Below are positions 1-9,086 of a stretch of DNA of 49,922 bases, piece by piece. The stretch is from UBA6136 sp044351045 (GTDB lineage: Bacteria; Pseudomonadota; Gammaproteobacteria; Methylococcales; Methylococcaceae). The notes beneath the pieces are model-generated. The model did no database searches. It was not told the DNA's origin and saw nothing but the letters and a program-made list of their open reading frames with translations. The position numbers and the translations under genes were made by a program. The DNA lies in contig JBILGM010000018.1 in assembly GCA_044351045.1 (NCBI GenBank), positions 1 to 49,922 on the forward strand. Direction: 5' to 3'. Within the stretch, counting starts at the first letter, position 1, and each line of letters begins with the position of its first letter.

Positions 1-100
1 AGTCCCTGGGAAATGTACCACCTACCCTGTACATGCCCAGGTGTTTTAACGGACGAGGTCTATAGTTTTGAACTGTAGCCTTGACGGGGAAGCCTACGCA

Positions 101-458
101 GCCACCGCGGGATTTGCCGATGGCTTAGGGACCGTTTTTTTTGAGCGCCGGTACCATCCGGGTGCACCTTGATGATCGTGCTGTCGAGTGAAATGGCTTC
201 GATTTTGGTCTGAATGATTTGCCGAGTTTGCATGGCCTCGAAGACCTGATCCAAAACGCCGCTCTTGGCTTAGCGCATCATGCGGGTGTAGACCGTGTGC
301 CAGGGTCCAGAATGCTCGGGGAGCCCCCGCCATCTGCAGCCCTGTTCGGCGACATACAGAATGGCATTGAGGACCTGAAGGTTGGAGAGTCACACATTGC
401 CGCGCTGAACCGGGAGGCAATGGGCGATTTGTTGGTATTGGGTTTCGCTGATTTCAAT
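101..458 (-). pseudogene. IS5-family transposase remnant (first ORF)
   Basis: Read on the minus strand, the fragments follow the first reading frame of an IS5-family (IS427-like) two-ORF transposase: ISETQYQQIAHCLPVQRGNV, then a segment with AILYVAEQGCRWRGLPE, then DSTIIKVHPDGTGA and GKSRGG. It is broken in several ways. The expected ATG is ATT (456-458). There is a TGA at 390-392 and a TAA near 270. A frameshift lies at the A/T homopolymer around 135-142, followed by another stop. The second transposase ORF with the end of the DDE domain is not recognisable in bases 1-100. The fragment is a dead insertion sequence. The family call rests on recognised motif order; the exact IS name is not claimed. 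Confidence 0.75.
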
Positions 459-548
459 CCGCGAATTTTACCCGGATATGTGTTAGCAGACTTGGATAAG
501 ACAAAGCACCAAGCCGGTCTCGCAAGCTTATCTAATTTGGAATCAAGA

Positions 549-1085
549 TCAGTGGATGTGCATTTCTCGATTGTTGGCTTGATCGGTTCTTTGGAGAAGA
601 TACCTGTCTCTGTCACCACTCATGTGCGCACCGTCACTGGTAAGATATAGAAGGGTACTGTCACCCTTTATTGCTAAGCGACGCTCAGACGCCCCCTTGT
701 TCGGCGTTAAAACCGCGACCCCCTCCTTCTCATCCCATTCATATTTGCCCTTTTCGAAAGACTCCCTGTTTTGAGCCTTAGCAGGCTGTATGACCAGCAG
801 GTAATTGTTTTTGGCATTCAGGGATAAGGTCATTTTTATGCCATTGCAATCTTGCTCATGGCAAGGTAAGTACCCATAAAACACTCCTCTGAATTTCCCT
901 GCCGTATCCTCGAGCTTCATATGGCCGGAATGATCAACCATGCCATGCTGCTGTTCGCGAGCCTTAAGTGCTTTCTCCTGAATCTCCTTGTCAGTTTCCG
1001 CCATTACAACGCCGACTGGGGAAATCAAGATGCCGAAACAGATGAAAACTAGTTTATTTTTAATTTTTTTATCCAATGATTTCAT
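549..1085 (-). CDS. NlpE-like copper resistance/envelope protein
   Basis: A 178-aa exported protein with an N-terminal hydrophobic signal segment (residues ~11-29, ending near VVMAE) followed by an NlpE N-terminal-type domain: GVFYGYLPC...NGIKMTLSL. In Enterobacteria NlpE is an outer-membrane lipoprotein that senses surface contact and copper and signals through Cpx. This protein differs in two ways: no convincing lipobox cysteine follows the signal segment, so it may be soluble and periplasmic, and the usual C-x-x-C is stretched to C-x4-C (PCHEQDC). A His/Met-rich stretch (QQHGMVDHSGHMK) after the signal peptide could bind metal. It stands alone between an IS remnant and rho. The domain call is fairly sure; a role in copper handling is inferred from the family. 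Confidence 0.7.
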   Translation of the reverse strand: MKSLDKKIKNKLVFICFGILISPVGVVMAETDKEIQEKALKAREQQHGMVDHSGHMKLEDTAGKFRGVFYGYLPCHEQDCNGIKMTLSLNAKNNYLLVIQPAKAQNRESFEKGKYEWDEKEGVAVLTPNKGASERRLAIKGDSTLLYLTSDGAHMSGDRDRYLLQRTDQANNREMHIH

Positions 1086-1299
1086 TAGGGGTGTCTCTCT
1101 TCGTAGGATCAGAATTTTGTTGAACTCCTAGGGCCATTAAACCCAGGACCAGAGTTCAGACAGACAACTCTTGAATTGGTTTTCCCCATCCATCAATCAA
1201 GTTGAGCAATTCAACTGAACCAAGCAAATGGAGTCGGATTGCAATCTTTGAAAATCCGGGGCGTTAAACCAAGGCGACTGAGTGCTTCAAAAACTGGCC

Positions 1300-1314
1300 T
1301 TAAACCTGGTTTAA
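1300..1314. promoter_or_regulatory. Perfect palindrome, possible operator
   Basis: TTAAACCTGGTTTAA is a perfect 7-1-7 palindrome lying just past the 3' end of rho and about 215 bp upstream of the NlpE-like gene. Its half-site recurs nearby: GTTAAACCAAGG at 1262-1274 (which pairs with CCTGGTTTAAC at 1305-1316 to form a larger inverted repeat) and ATTAAACCCAGG near 1137-1148. The cluster could be an operator for the NlpE-like gene or a weak rho terminator stem. No T-run follows on the minus strand, so the operator reading is slightly preferred. Confidence 0.35.
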
Positions 1315-1341
1315 CGCACAGACGACCAAATCAATGCAACC

Positions 1342-2598
1342 TCAGCGCTTCATCATCTCAAAGAATTGCTGATTGGTCTTGGTATCCTTCAGCTTGCCAA
1401 TGAGGAATTCGCTGGCCGCCATTTCATCCATGGGCTGGAGAATTTTTCGGAGAATCCAGCACTTCTGAAGCTCGTCAGGGGGCACAAGATATTCTTCCCG
1501 ACGAGTGCCCGAACGGTTGATGTTGATAGCGGGATAAATTCGCTTCTCGGCAATCTTGCGTTCGAGATGCAACTCATTGTTGCCGGTCCCCTTGAATTCC
1601 TCATAGATGACTTCGTCCATTCGCGACCCGGTGTCCACCAGTGCTGTCGCAATAATGGTCAAGCTACCACCCTCCTCGATGTTTCGAGCAGCACCGAAGA
1701 AGCGCTTTGGCCGTTCTAGCGCATTGGCATCAACACCGCCGGTGAGAATCTTGCCGGAAGCCGGTACCACAGTATTGTAAGCACGGGCGAGACGCGTAAT
1801 GGAGTCAAGCAGGATGACGACATCGCGCTTATGTTCGACCAGACGCTTGGCTTTCTCGATGATCATTTCCGCAACTTGAACATGCCGTGCGGGAGGTTCA
1901 TCAAAGGTACTGGAAACCACCTCCCCTCTCACGCTGCGCTGCATTTCCGTCACTTCCTCGGGACGTTCATCAATCAACAAAACGATGAGGTAACACTCGG
2001 GATAGTTTTCCGCAATGGAGTGCGCAATATTCTGCAGAATCATCGTCTTGCCGGCTTTCGGCGGGGAGACAATCAAGCCACGCTGCCCTTTACCGATGGG
2101 GGCAACCAGATCCATGATTCGGGCGGTCAGATCTTCAGTCGTGCCGTTACCCAGTTCCAACTGCAAGCGGGATTTGGGGAAAAGCGGGGTCAAATTGGAG
2201 AAAAGGATTTTGTGCTTTGCGTTTTCCGGAGGCTCATAGTTGATCTGCTCCACTTTGAGCATGGCGAAATACCTTTCACCTTCCTTGGGCGGACGAATCT
2301 TGCCGGAAATGGTGTCTCCCGTTCGCAAACTGAATCGACGAATCTGACTGGGGGACACGTAAATATCGTCCGGGCCCGCCAGGAATGAACTATCAGCTGA
2401 ACGCAAGAAGCCATAACCATCCGACAGAATCTCCAGCACACCATCCCCGTAGATATCCTCCCCGCCCTTCGACTGTTTCTTCAGAATGGAGAAAATCAGA
2501 TCCTGCTTGCGAGTTCGTGCAACCCCTTCGATTTCAAGGGTTTCAGCAATTTCAATCAGTTCGGCAACGGGTTTGCGCTTGAGGTCGGTCAGATTCAT
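1342..2598 (-). CDS. rho: Transcription termination factor Rho
   Basis: A 418-aa protein, the usual length for proteobacterial Rho. It is a hexameric RNA-dependent ATPase that ends transcription at unstructured C-rich RNA. The N-terminal helical domain (MNLTDLKRKPVAEL) and the cold-shock-like RNA-binding domain (DGYGFLRS, residues ~60-67) precede the ATPase core. The core has a Walker A with PPKAGKTM near residue 180, a Walker B-type LLIDERPEEV/VVILLDSITRL, and a Q-loop/R-loop region with VDTGSRMDEVIYEEFKGTGN. The gene follows trxA on the same strand with a 196-bp leader (2599-2794), the order seen in many gammaproteobacteria. In Escherichia coli the leader is the site of autoregulation; whether that holds here cannot be seen. 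Confidence 0.97.
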   Translation of the reverse strand: MNLTDLKRKPVAELIEIAETLEIEGVARTRKQDLIFSILKKQSKGGEDIYGDGVLEILSDGYGFLRSADSSFLAGPDDIYVSPSQIRRFSLRTGDTISGKIRPPKEGERYFAMLKVEQINYEPPENAKHKILFSNLTPLFPKSRLQLELGNGTTEDLTARIMDLVAPIGKGQRGLIVSPPKAGKTMILQNIAHSIAENYPECYLIVLLIDERPEEVTEMQRSVRGEVVSSTFDEPPARHVQVAEMIIEKAKRLVEHKRDVVILLDSITRLARAYNTVVPASGKILTGGVDANALERPKRFFGAARNIEEGGSLTIIATALVDTGSRMDEVIYEEFKGTGNNELHLERKIAEKRIYPAININRSGTRREEYLVPPDELQKCWILRKILQPMDEMAASEFLIGKLKDTKTNQQFFEMMKR

Positions 2599-2794
2599 GG
2601 AAAGAGATTGAGTATCAGAAAGAGAGATTAGGGTTGGTCCAATGCAATCCAGCTTTCGACTCGCCGGGGAAGCGAGCAGGGACAGTAAGCCAAGATTGGC
2701 TAAAGACTGGGAAGAATTGGGGGGGTCGAACGTTTGAGGTTATTGAAGTGAAGGCCCGACGCAGCTTGGGCGCCAGGCCAAAAGATGCGGCCCG

Positions 2795-3127
2795 TCAAAG
2801 GTTGGCATCAATGAATGCGGCGAGTTGTGATTTTGCCAGCGCACCCACTTTGGTTGCATGAACCTCGCCATCTTTGAACATAATTAGCGTCGGAATACCT
2901 CTGACACCATATCGCTGGGGCGTAACCGGGTTATTGTCGATGTTCACCTTGGCAACAGTGATCTTGCCGGCATATTCGATTGCAATCTCCTCAAGGATGG
3001 GAGCAATCATCTTGCATGGGCCGCACCACTCGGCCCAGAAATCGACCAATACCGGGATTTCGGATTTCAGGACCTGGTCGTCGAAATCACTATCGTTAAT
3101 CTGAAGAATATGTTCACTCACGTGCAT
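2795..3127 (-). CDS. trxA: Thioredoxin 1
   Basis: A 110-aa cytoplasmic thioredoxin, the general dithiol reductant for ribonucleotide reductase, peroxidases and methionine sulfoxide reductases. The active site is W-C-G-P-C (residues ~33-37) within VLVDFWAEWCGPCK, and the cis-proline loop is RGIPTLIMF. Length and motifs are those of TrxA. It precedes rho in the conserved trxA-rho order. A 265-bp spacer separates it from the upstream creA gene; this spacer must hold its promoter, but I see no box good enough to list. Confidence 0.97.
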   Translation of the reverse strand: MHVSEHILQINDSDFDDQVLKSEIPVLVDFWAEWCGPCKMIAPILEEIAIEYAGKITVAKVNIDNNPVTPQRYGVRGIPTLIMFKDGEVHATKVGALAKSQLAAFIDANL

Positions 3128-3392
3128 CTCCGCTAAATCGGATGAAGAAGTTGGTGGAATCGTTAAATGCGGCCGGGAACCGGCTGGGAAGATCTCGGAA
3201 TTTGAGCACTGGTCTCAATTGCTGATGCATTTCAGCTTAAAGGACCGCGAAAAGCAAGCGTTTTCGGGAATCGCTCCAGCACGAATGCTTTAGCGATACC
3301 CAAATTCCCAGAGGTCAATAGAGCCGACCCCCCGCTTAACGCCCGAATCCGCAGCTAAACAACTCTCACCACAAGCCCTCCCCCTCCTAATG

Positions 3393-3848
3393 TCATCGGA
3401 CAGGTACGATGCTGATGGCATTTTCAGGACTACCGTCGACAATCCGGTCTGTATAGGTGAGGTACACCAGCACAGCCCTTTTTTCATCGTAAAAACGCAC
3501 CACTTGGGTCGTCTTGAAGACAGCGGATGCACGTGCGCTGAAGACCTCCTCATCATCCTTGAGTTTTCTGACAGCTGCCGGGTCGATCGGACCAATCTGG
3601 CGACAAGCCAGGGAAGCCTTAGCGTCATTTTCGGCGAGACCGACCATCCCCTTGAGCCCGCCTGTTTCGGCACGCGAGAGATAACAGGTCACTCCAGGAA
3701 CATCTGGATCATCAAAGGCCTGAACCACGATCTTGTCGCTGGGCCCCAACCACTTGAATCGGTAGTTCACCGAGCCAATTTGCTCGGCAAAACCGGATTG
3801 ACTGGCACCCAAGAGTACCAATATGGATAGAAGGGTTGAGTAACGCAT
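3393..3848 (-). CDS. creA: CreA family periplasmic protein
   Basis: A 151-aa protein with a cleavable signal peptide (MRYSTLLSILVLLGASQSGFA) and a CreA domain over its whole length: IGSVNYRFKWLGPSDKI, VQAFDDPDVPGVTCYLSRA, TGGLKGMVGLAEN, QVVRFYDEKR and a C-terminal SPENAISIVP. It keeps two conserved cysteines (VTCYLS and ACRQIG). CreA is widespread in proteobacteria and in Escherichia coli lies beside creBCD, but its biochemical role is unknown. Here no creBCD genes are next to it. It sits 67 bp downstream of mltD on the same strand and may be cotranscribed with it. The family assignment is confident; no function is claimed. Confidence 0.88.
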   Translation of the reverse strand: MRYSTLLSILVLLGASQSGFAEQIGSVNYRFKWLGPSDKIVVQAFDDPDVPGVTCYLSRAETGGLKGMVGLAENDAKASLACRQIGPIDPAAVRKLKDDEEVFSARASAVFKTTQVVRFYDEKRAVLVYLTYTDRIVDGSPENAISIVPVR

Positions 3849-3915
3849 AAATCACTCAGCTAAGATTGGATGGTCCTGATGGAAAGGGGATAACAGAGGA
3901 GACAATAGCCTAGCA

Positions 3916-5550
3916 TCAGACGCCCAGCAACAGAATTTCCTGGCCCACCTTGAGCGGAGCCTTTGGCGGCAAGCCGTTCCATTCGGAAAGTTTAATCTCC
4001 GGCACACCATGACGCTTGGCCAAGACAGACAAATTATCACCCTTCTGCACCACGACCTTACGTGGCGCATAAATCTTGGCGCCTGGCATGTTCGCTGCCA
4101 TCAGAATTTCAGCTTTTTCCAGCGGTAAAAGAAAATTATGCGGCTGGTCCGGTGGCTCGACGTCCGGCTTGAAGGCAGGGTTCAATTTGTAAAAGTCATC
4201 GGGGGCAATACCCGATGAAGCAATGAGATCAGCAATCTTGATCTGGGCCTTGGTCTCGACCCGAGCCAATGTATTGCGGGAAGTCGCCTTGTGCGGCTTG
4301 AACCCCAAGCCTGCAGGGTCGGCGATCACCTTGGAAAGCGCAAGAATCTTGACCACATAATTCTGAGTTTCCTGCGGCAATGACAGCTCCCAGAATGTCC
4401 CACCGCCGCCAGCCATTCGATTGGCCTGAAGAGCCCGCTGGACCGCCCCCTCCCCCGCGTTGTAGGCCGCGAAAGCCAGCAACCAGTCACCATTGAATAG
4501 TGAGTTGAGCCGCTTGAGGTATTTGAGGGCTGCCTGTGTTGCCGAGTGAGTGTCATAACGCCCGTCATAGGTCTCGCTGAACTGCAAGCCGTATTGCTGG
4601 CCCGTGGCAGGAATGAACTGCCACAAACCTGCGGCCTGTTTGTTCGATAATGCGCTCGTCTGAAAGGCGCTTTCAACCATTGGCACGAGTATCAAATCAG
4701 CGGGCAATCCCTGACGCTTGATTTCACCCAGCAAATACTGGAGATATGGCTCAGCCCGGGTCATCAGAAAGTCCACGGTGCCGGGCCGCTGCCTCAAACT
4801 ATCCAAATGTGCGACCAACCGCTCATGCTGAGTCCCCGCCAGGACCAGACCGTTCCGAACCGTTTCCCAAGGATCTGCCCGTCGGACGAGCCTCCCTCTT
4901 GTCACCCCGGGATCAAGGGGTCCTAGTCCTATTTTATTGGCCAGCGAACACTTTTCCTCATCCTCGTTTGGACGGAATTCCCCCCTTCTTCGCGGCATTT
5001 TTTTGGGAGTTTCCTCCGCACAAACTGAAGATGTCGCGGCCTGTACAACCTGAGCGGATCCTCTTGATTGATCCCGGGACGGCCCCTCCAACCTGGTCGA
5101 GTGGGCCGCTTTCCCCCGGGAAGCAGCCTTGTTGATGCGCCCCTTATCAGGAACACTGATCGAATCGTCGGCAATCCAAGCTTGGGCCCGCTTTTTCTGG
5201 ATTTGGCGAGCCACCACGCGCTCAATCAAGGCGGAAGTAGTCAATGGATCATTGATTGCGACAACTGGATCGGGGGGTTTGATTGCCCCGGCTTTTTTGG
5301 TTGCGGCTGCAGGGCTCAGCTCCGGAATCCGGGCCGCTGCCGAAACCGGGGTCTGAATCGCGGATTGTTTGGCGGGCACCTGATGTGGCGACTGTGCACA
5401 TCCGCATAGAAAAAAAACAGTGATCAGGGCAAGGGTGCCCGCGACATAGCCAGAAAAGCGCGCGAAGACCGATGGCGAAGATTTCGTGCAGGGAGCCGGG
5501 CCATAAGTTAATGGCTGCCTATCAAACTGACTTATGGAACTCACAATCAT
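3916..5550 (-). CDS. mltD: Membrane-bound lytic murein transglycosylase D
   Basis: A 544-aa peptidoglycan-cleaving enzyme. After a hydrophobic segment (~33-48) comes a lipobox-like L-C-G-C at about residue 50, so it is probably an outer-membrane lipoprotein. A low-complexity linker (to ~200) precedes the MltD N-terminal part and the SLT domain. The SLT domain has the catalytic glutamate in VPMVESAFQ, then AAGLWQFIPATG and AAYNAGEG. The C-terminus carries one clear LysM motif (VVVQKGDNLSVLAKRHGV...) that binds glycan strands; Escherichia coli MltD has two. No Shine-Dalgarno is visible before the ATG used, but no better start precedes the lipobox. creA follows on the same strand. Confidence 0.93.
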   Translation of the reverse strand: MIVSSISQFDRQPLTYGPAPCTKSSPSVFARFSGYVAGTLALITVFFLCGCAQSPHQVPAKQSAIQTPVSAAARIPELSPAAATKKAGAIKPPDPVVAINDPLTTSALIERVVARQIQKKRAQAWIADDSISVPDKGRINKAASRGKAAHSTRLEGPSRDQSRGSAQVVQAATSSVCAEETPKKMPRRRGEFRPNEDEEKCSLANKIGLGPLDPGVTRGRLVRRADPWETVRNGLVLAGTQHERLVAHLDSLRQRPGTVDFLMTRAEPYLQYLLGEIKRQGLPADLILVPMVESAFQTSALSNKQAAGLWQFIPATGQQYGLQFSETYDGRYDTHSATQAALKYLKRLNSLFNGDWLLAFAAYNAGEGAVQRALQANRMAGGGGTFWELSLPQETQNYVVKILALSKVIADPAGLGFKPHKATSRNTLARVETKAQIKIADLIASSGIAPDDFYKLNPAFKPDVEPPDQPHNFLLPLEKAEILMAANMPGAKIYAPRKVVVQKGDNLSVLAKRHGVPEIKLSEWNGLPPKAPLKVGQEILLLGV

Positions 5551-5612
5551 GGGGGATTGGAGGGGTATGAATGAGGCTGATCAAAAACAAGCCTTTCGTT
5601 TCCGTCAGACGC

Positions 5613-5636
5613 AAAACGCCGGGCATGCCCGGCGTT
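5613..5636. terminator. Perfect hairpin, bidirectional terminator
   Basis: AAACGCCGGGCA/TGCCCGGCGTTT is a 24-nt perfect palindrome forming a GC-rich stem flanked by T-rich ends in both orientations. It lies between the 3' end of the cytochrome c gene (5664) and the 5' end of mltD (5550), both leftward, so it ends the cytochrome transcript before mltD. Confidence 0.8.
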
Positions 5637-5663
5637 TGTGCTGCAGGAGTTGGAGCAGACCGC

Positions 5664-6011
5664 TTACTTCTTGCCGGCCTTAAGGTAAGCGATCAAGGCA
5701 TCGACTGCCTGATCTTGGGTCAGGCCTGCGCTTTTGACAGGACCCAACGCCATGATCTGATCCATGGCTTTGGGCATCGCGTTGCGGCCTTCAACCAGAA
5801 CCTTCGTCAACTCTTCCTTGCTCAGCTTGTTCACGCTCTCAAAGAGATTGGGATTAGGCTGAACATCATGGCAAGTACCACAACCGCGGCCAAATGCGCG
5901 GGTGTAAATCTTCTCGCCGATTTCTACACTGGGCTCCTCAGCTACCGAGGCGCCGGCGAAAATCATGCCGGCGATCAGCAACAGACCTTTCAAGGGCTTT
6001 TGATTCTTCAT
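5664..6011 (-). CDS. Periplasmic monohaem cytochrome c
   Basis: A 115-aa class I cytochrome c. It has a signal peptide (MKNQKPLKGLLLIAGMIFAGASVA), one haem attachment motif C-G-T-C-H at residues ~44-48 (RGCGTCHDV), and a candidate axial methionine in RNAMPKAM, followed by a C-terminal helix typical of these small electron carriers (QAVDALIAYLKAGKK). It is a soluble periplasmic electron carrier; no oxidase or reductase gene is adjacent, so its partners are unknown. It is a single-gene unit ended by the hairpin at 5613-5636. Confidence 0.9.
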   Translation of the reverse strand: MKNQKPLKGLLLIAGMIFAGASVAEEPSVEIGEKIYTRAFGRGCGTCHDVQPNPNLFESVNKLSKEELTKVLVEGRNAMPKAMDQIMALGPVKSAGLTQDQAVDALIAYLKAGKK

Positions 6012-6424
6012 GGTTTTTCCATCTCTTTTAGAAGGACAAAGTACTCAGCGTCCGTCCTCATTGGATAAAAACCCGAGCCGGGTCCCGGACAACTTGAATT
6101 ATTTCAGACTAACACCACAGGAACAAGGGGAAGGGATCGCAAGCTCCTTCCCAACAAATCCAGATCCACCGAGACTCATGCAGACGAGAAGGCTTACAAA
6201 AGAGAAAGATCGACACGGCGGCGCTCATCGTGGGTATGGAACGTAGGTCGATAATCAGGTATTCTAGTCCTTAATTTGCATTCGATGGACCAGCAGAGCT
6301 TGTTTCCGATCGCAAATGGATCGAGTCTCAGCTCAACTAAGCATATGACTCGTGCCCGGAATGATATCTAGAACACAAGTTCGTGACATTTTGGGCACTC
6401 TTGATAAACAAGTTATTTAGCACC
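6012..6424. other. Intergenic region, no gene recognised
   Basis: A 413-bp spacer between the leftward cytochrome c gene and the rightward tRNA-Ser gene. It must hold both promoters. The AT-rich stretch just before the tRNA (6385-6420, with TTGGGC and TTGATAAACAAGTTATTT) is a plausible promoter, but the boxes are too weak to call. Short open frames here have no recognisable product and no convincing ribosome binding sites. Confidence 0.6.
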
Positions 6425-6514
<90 letters not shown>

Positions 6515-6673
6515 TCTAATGATGCATCTAACAGCCACAACCGGGTCATCGAGTTGGCCGTCCGCCGTCCCTGCCCCATATCGCTGTTCCTTAATCGGGT
6601 CAGCCAGCCTTTGACTGTTTGCATTCCTTTGCGGTGACCGTCGATAGATTTCACCGATGAAAGAAAGCAGACA

Positions 6674-8143
6674 ATGAAAAATGAACTATTCATATCCGGC
6701 AGCGACCCCACGATAGCGGGGCACTCATTGTCTTGGTGGGAAAAGCACCACGAACTGCCCCTTCACATCTATTACGAGCCGATCATTCGGCAGAACCTAC
6801 AAGCCTTCAAGCTCATTTTTGAGCAGTTCTATCCAAAGGGCCAGGTTTGTTTTGCGGCCAAAGCCTGCACGAACAAGCCCGTTCTGAAAATTGCCCATCA
6901 GGAAGACTGCGGTGCTGATGTCGCCTCCTATAATGAGGCCCGCTGTGCGCTTGAAGCTGGTATTCCGGCCAGTAAGCTTGATCTAAATGGCAATTGCAAA
7001 GAGGATTTCTTGCTGCGTGAGGCCATTGATCTCGGGATGAATGTGATCGCCGACTGCATCGAGGAGATCGATCAGATTGAAATGATTGCCAGAGAGCAGA
7101 AAAAGCGTGTTCGGGTACTGCTAAGAATCAGCGGATATGACCTAGGTCAGGTGACTGATGATAGTGTTTTCACTGCCGGCCTCTGGACAAAATTTGGAAC
7201 CCCACTGAATGTTGTTCCTGATTTCATAAACTCCCTCGACCGTTTCACATATGTTCAAGTGGTGGGCTTCCACACTCATATCGGATCGCAAATCACCAAG
7301 GTCGAACCCTACCTTTCAGTCATCGCTGAACTCATTACTCTCGGCCATCTGCTTAACAAAGCGGGCGGCCGATGTGAGGTCATCAACATCGGCGGGGGAT
7401 TTCCGGTCCGTTATGTGGATAAATCGACGTGGCATGACATCACCACACGAATCAGTGAAGGTTTTGCGGCCTCTCGTCGAGGGGATTCAAGCAAGACCTT
7501 CGTCTGGCATGATGGTCCCGCCGGGTTTGTGAGCGAGGATGATTTCCAGGTGCATCTGAATCACTGGTCAGGCGAGCGGTTTTATACCGAGTACCCCAAG
7601 GAGAAAATGCTTGAAGCCCTCCTGCTGGGCGAGGTAAACGTAAACGGAGAAAAAATCAAGACCGTTGACGCTCTTCGACGACTTGGGGAACCGACTCTGA
7701 CCATAGAACCGGGCAGAAGCATCATGGAAGATAGCGGCGTCACCTTGGCCCGTGTCGGAATCGTAAAGACCGTCGCGCATCATCACAATTTGGTATGCCT
7801 CGAGATGGGGATCACCAGTCATGGCGAATCCCTCATAGAGAAACCGGTCAAGCGGTGGGAAATCGCTAATGAAAACACCACCCGGGCTGCCACACCATAT
7901 GAGGCATTTATTGGCGGCAACCTTTGCTTTTCGGGCGACATGATTTCCAGGTACAAGGTGCAACTGCAACGCCCACCCAACCGCGGGGATATCATCCTCA
8001 TCCACCATACCGGCGCCTACACCTCGTCACTGTTTGCGTCGGCCAGCAACTCTTATCCGCGTCCCGCCCGAATTCTGTCGAACGGCGAAGGCGGAATCGA
8101 GTGGCTCAAAAAGCGGGACAGGTACCACGATATTGTCAAATAA
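6674..8143 (+). CDS. PLP-dependent fold-III amino acid decarboxylase
   Basis: A 489-aa member of the diaminopimelate/ornithine/arginine decarboxylase (alanine racemase-fold) family. The PLP lysine is K63 in CFAAKACTNKP. HTHIGSQ, the phosphate-binding glycine loop INIGGGFPV and EPGRSIMEDSG follow in order, and the C-terminal domain has the GNLCFSGD motif that supplies the second-subunit cysteine and the HTGAYTSSL segment. It is longer than LysA (~415 aa), with an insertion around residues 265-345 before EPGR, so it is probably not the housekeeping diaminopimelate decarboxylase. The substrate cannot be assigned. It is followed after 27 bp by an FAH-family hydrolase gene and the two look cotranscribed. 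Confidence 0.82.
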   Translation: MKNELFISGSDPTIAGHSLSWWEKHHELPLHIYYEPIIRQNLQAFKLIFEQFYPKGQVCFAAKACTNKPVLKIAHQEDCGADVASYNEARCALEAGIPASKLDLNGNCKEDFLLREAIDLGMNVIADCIEEIDQIEMIAREQKKRVRVLLRISGYDLGQVTDDSVFTAGLWTKFGTPLNVVPDFINSLDRFTYVQVVGFHTHIGSQITKVEPYLSVIAELITLGHLLNKAGGRCEVINIGGGFPVRYVDKSTWHDITTRISEGFAASRRGDSSKTFVWHDGPAGFVSEDDFQVHLNHWSGERFYTEYPKEKMLEALLLGEVNVNGEKIKTVDALRRLGEPTLTIEPGRSIMEDSGVTLARVGIVKTVAHHHNLVCLEMGITSHGESLIEKPVKRWEIANENTTRAATPYEAFIGGNLCFSGDMISRYKVQLQRPPNRGDIILIHHTGAYTSSLFASASNSYPRPARILSNGEGGIEWLKKRDRYHDIVK

Positions 8144-8170
8144 GCCGGGAGAAGAATCAAAGTCCAAGCC

Positions 8171-8977
8171 ATGAAAGTCATACGCTACATAGACACCTTC
8201 GGTCAGTCTGGATTTGCCGCCGTACAAGCCGATGGCTCATCATTAGCCATCGAAGGGGACCTCTTCGGCAGCTACCAAGTCTCCGATCATCGCGTGGAAA
8301 TCGCCAAGCAACTGGCCCCGATTCAACCGACCGCCATTATCGGTATTGGCCTAAATTACCGGTTTCATGCGGAGGAAACGAAGTCGGCCATCCCGGCGCA
8401 CCCTATCGTTTTCATGAAACTGCCCAATGCCATCCAGCATCCAGGCGATCCCATCATCCTGCCAAGACAACTCCGAAGTGACCGGGTTGATTATGAATGC
8501 GAACTGGCTGTCATTATTGGCAAGCCGGCAAAAAACGTCAGTCGTGAAGACGCCCTGGATTATGTTTTGGGATATACCGGCGCCAATGACGTCAGTGCCC
8601 GAGATTGGCAAAAATCAGGGGGTGGTGGCCAGTGGTGCCGAGGAAAAACTTTCGATACCTTCTGCCCACTGGGTCCAGTCTTAGTCACATGTGATGAAAT
8701 ACCTAATCCCAATAATCTTTCCATCAAGACTGTACTCAATGATCAAGTCATGCAGGATTGGACGACCAAGGACATGATTTTCGACGTGCCTGCCTTGATC
8801 GAATTTCTCAGCGGTAGCACGACTCTCATGCCAGGAACGGTCATCCTGACCGGCACACCCCACGGCGTGGGCATGGCAAGGAATCCTCGCGTCTGGCTGG
8901 AGGAGGGCGACAAGGTCACCGTCGAGATTGAAGCTATCGGTTCGCTGTCAAATCCGGTAATCGCTGAGCCGGTCTGA
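8171..8977 (+). CDS. Fumarylacetoacetate hydrolase (FAH) family protein
   Basis: A 268-aa FAH-family enzyme. These are divalent-metal-dependent C-C bond hydrolases, isomerases or oxaloacetate decarboxylases. Family hallmarks are GIGLNYRFHAEE, PIVFMKLPNAIQHPGDPI, the metal-binding DYECELAVIIGK, YTGANDVSARD, QWCRGKTFDTFCPLGP and the C-terminal ILTGTPHGVGM. The substrate is not evident. The close spacing (27 bp) to a PLP decarboxylase suggests a two-step conversion in which a product of decarboxylation, or a related keto acid, is processed; this is inference from context only. Confidence 0.9.
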   Translation: MKVIRYIDTFGQSGFAAVQADGSSLAIEGDLFGSYQVSDHRVEIAKQLAPIQPTAIIGIGLNYRFHAEETKSAIPAHPIVFMKLPNAIQHPGDPIILPRQLRSDRVDYECELAVIIGKPAKNVSREDALDYVLGYTGANDVSARDWQKSGGGGQWCRGKTFDTFCPLGPVLVTCDEIPNPNNLSIKTVLNDQVMQDWTTKDMIFDVPALIEFLSGSTTLMPGTVILTGTPHGVGMARNPRVWLEEGDKVTVEIEAIGSLSNPVIAEPV

Positions 8978-9086
8978 CAGATGCGAGAGATGTGACCTGA
9001 GCCGAGACCACCATTCGTCCCTTTTCGGGCGACGGGATCTGCGTATTTTGCCCGCCTGACACTGACAAAACTGACAGGAACACTCC

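Noticed and set aside
2634..2861. 75-aa plus-strand frame between rho and trxA
   Set aside because: It lies in the rho leader and overlaps trxA antisense; no ribosome site or family.
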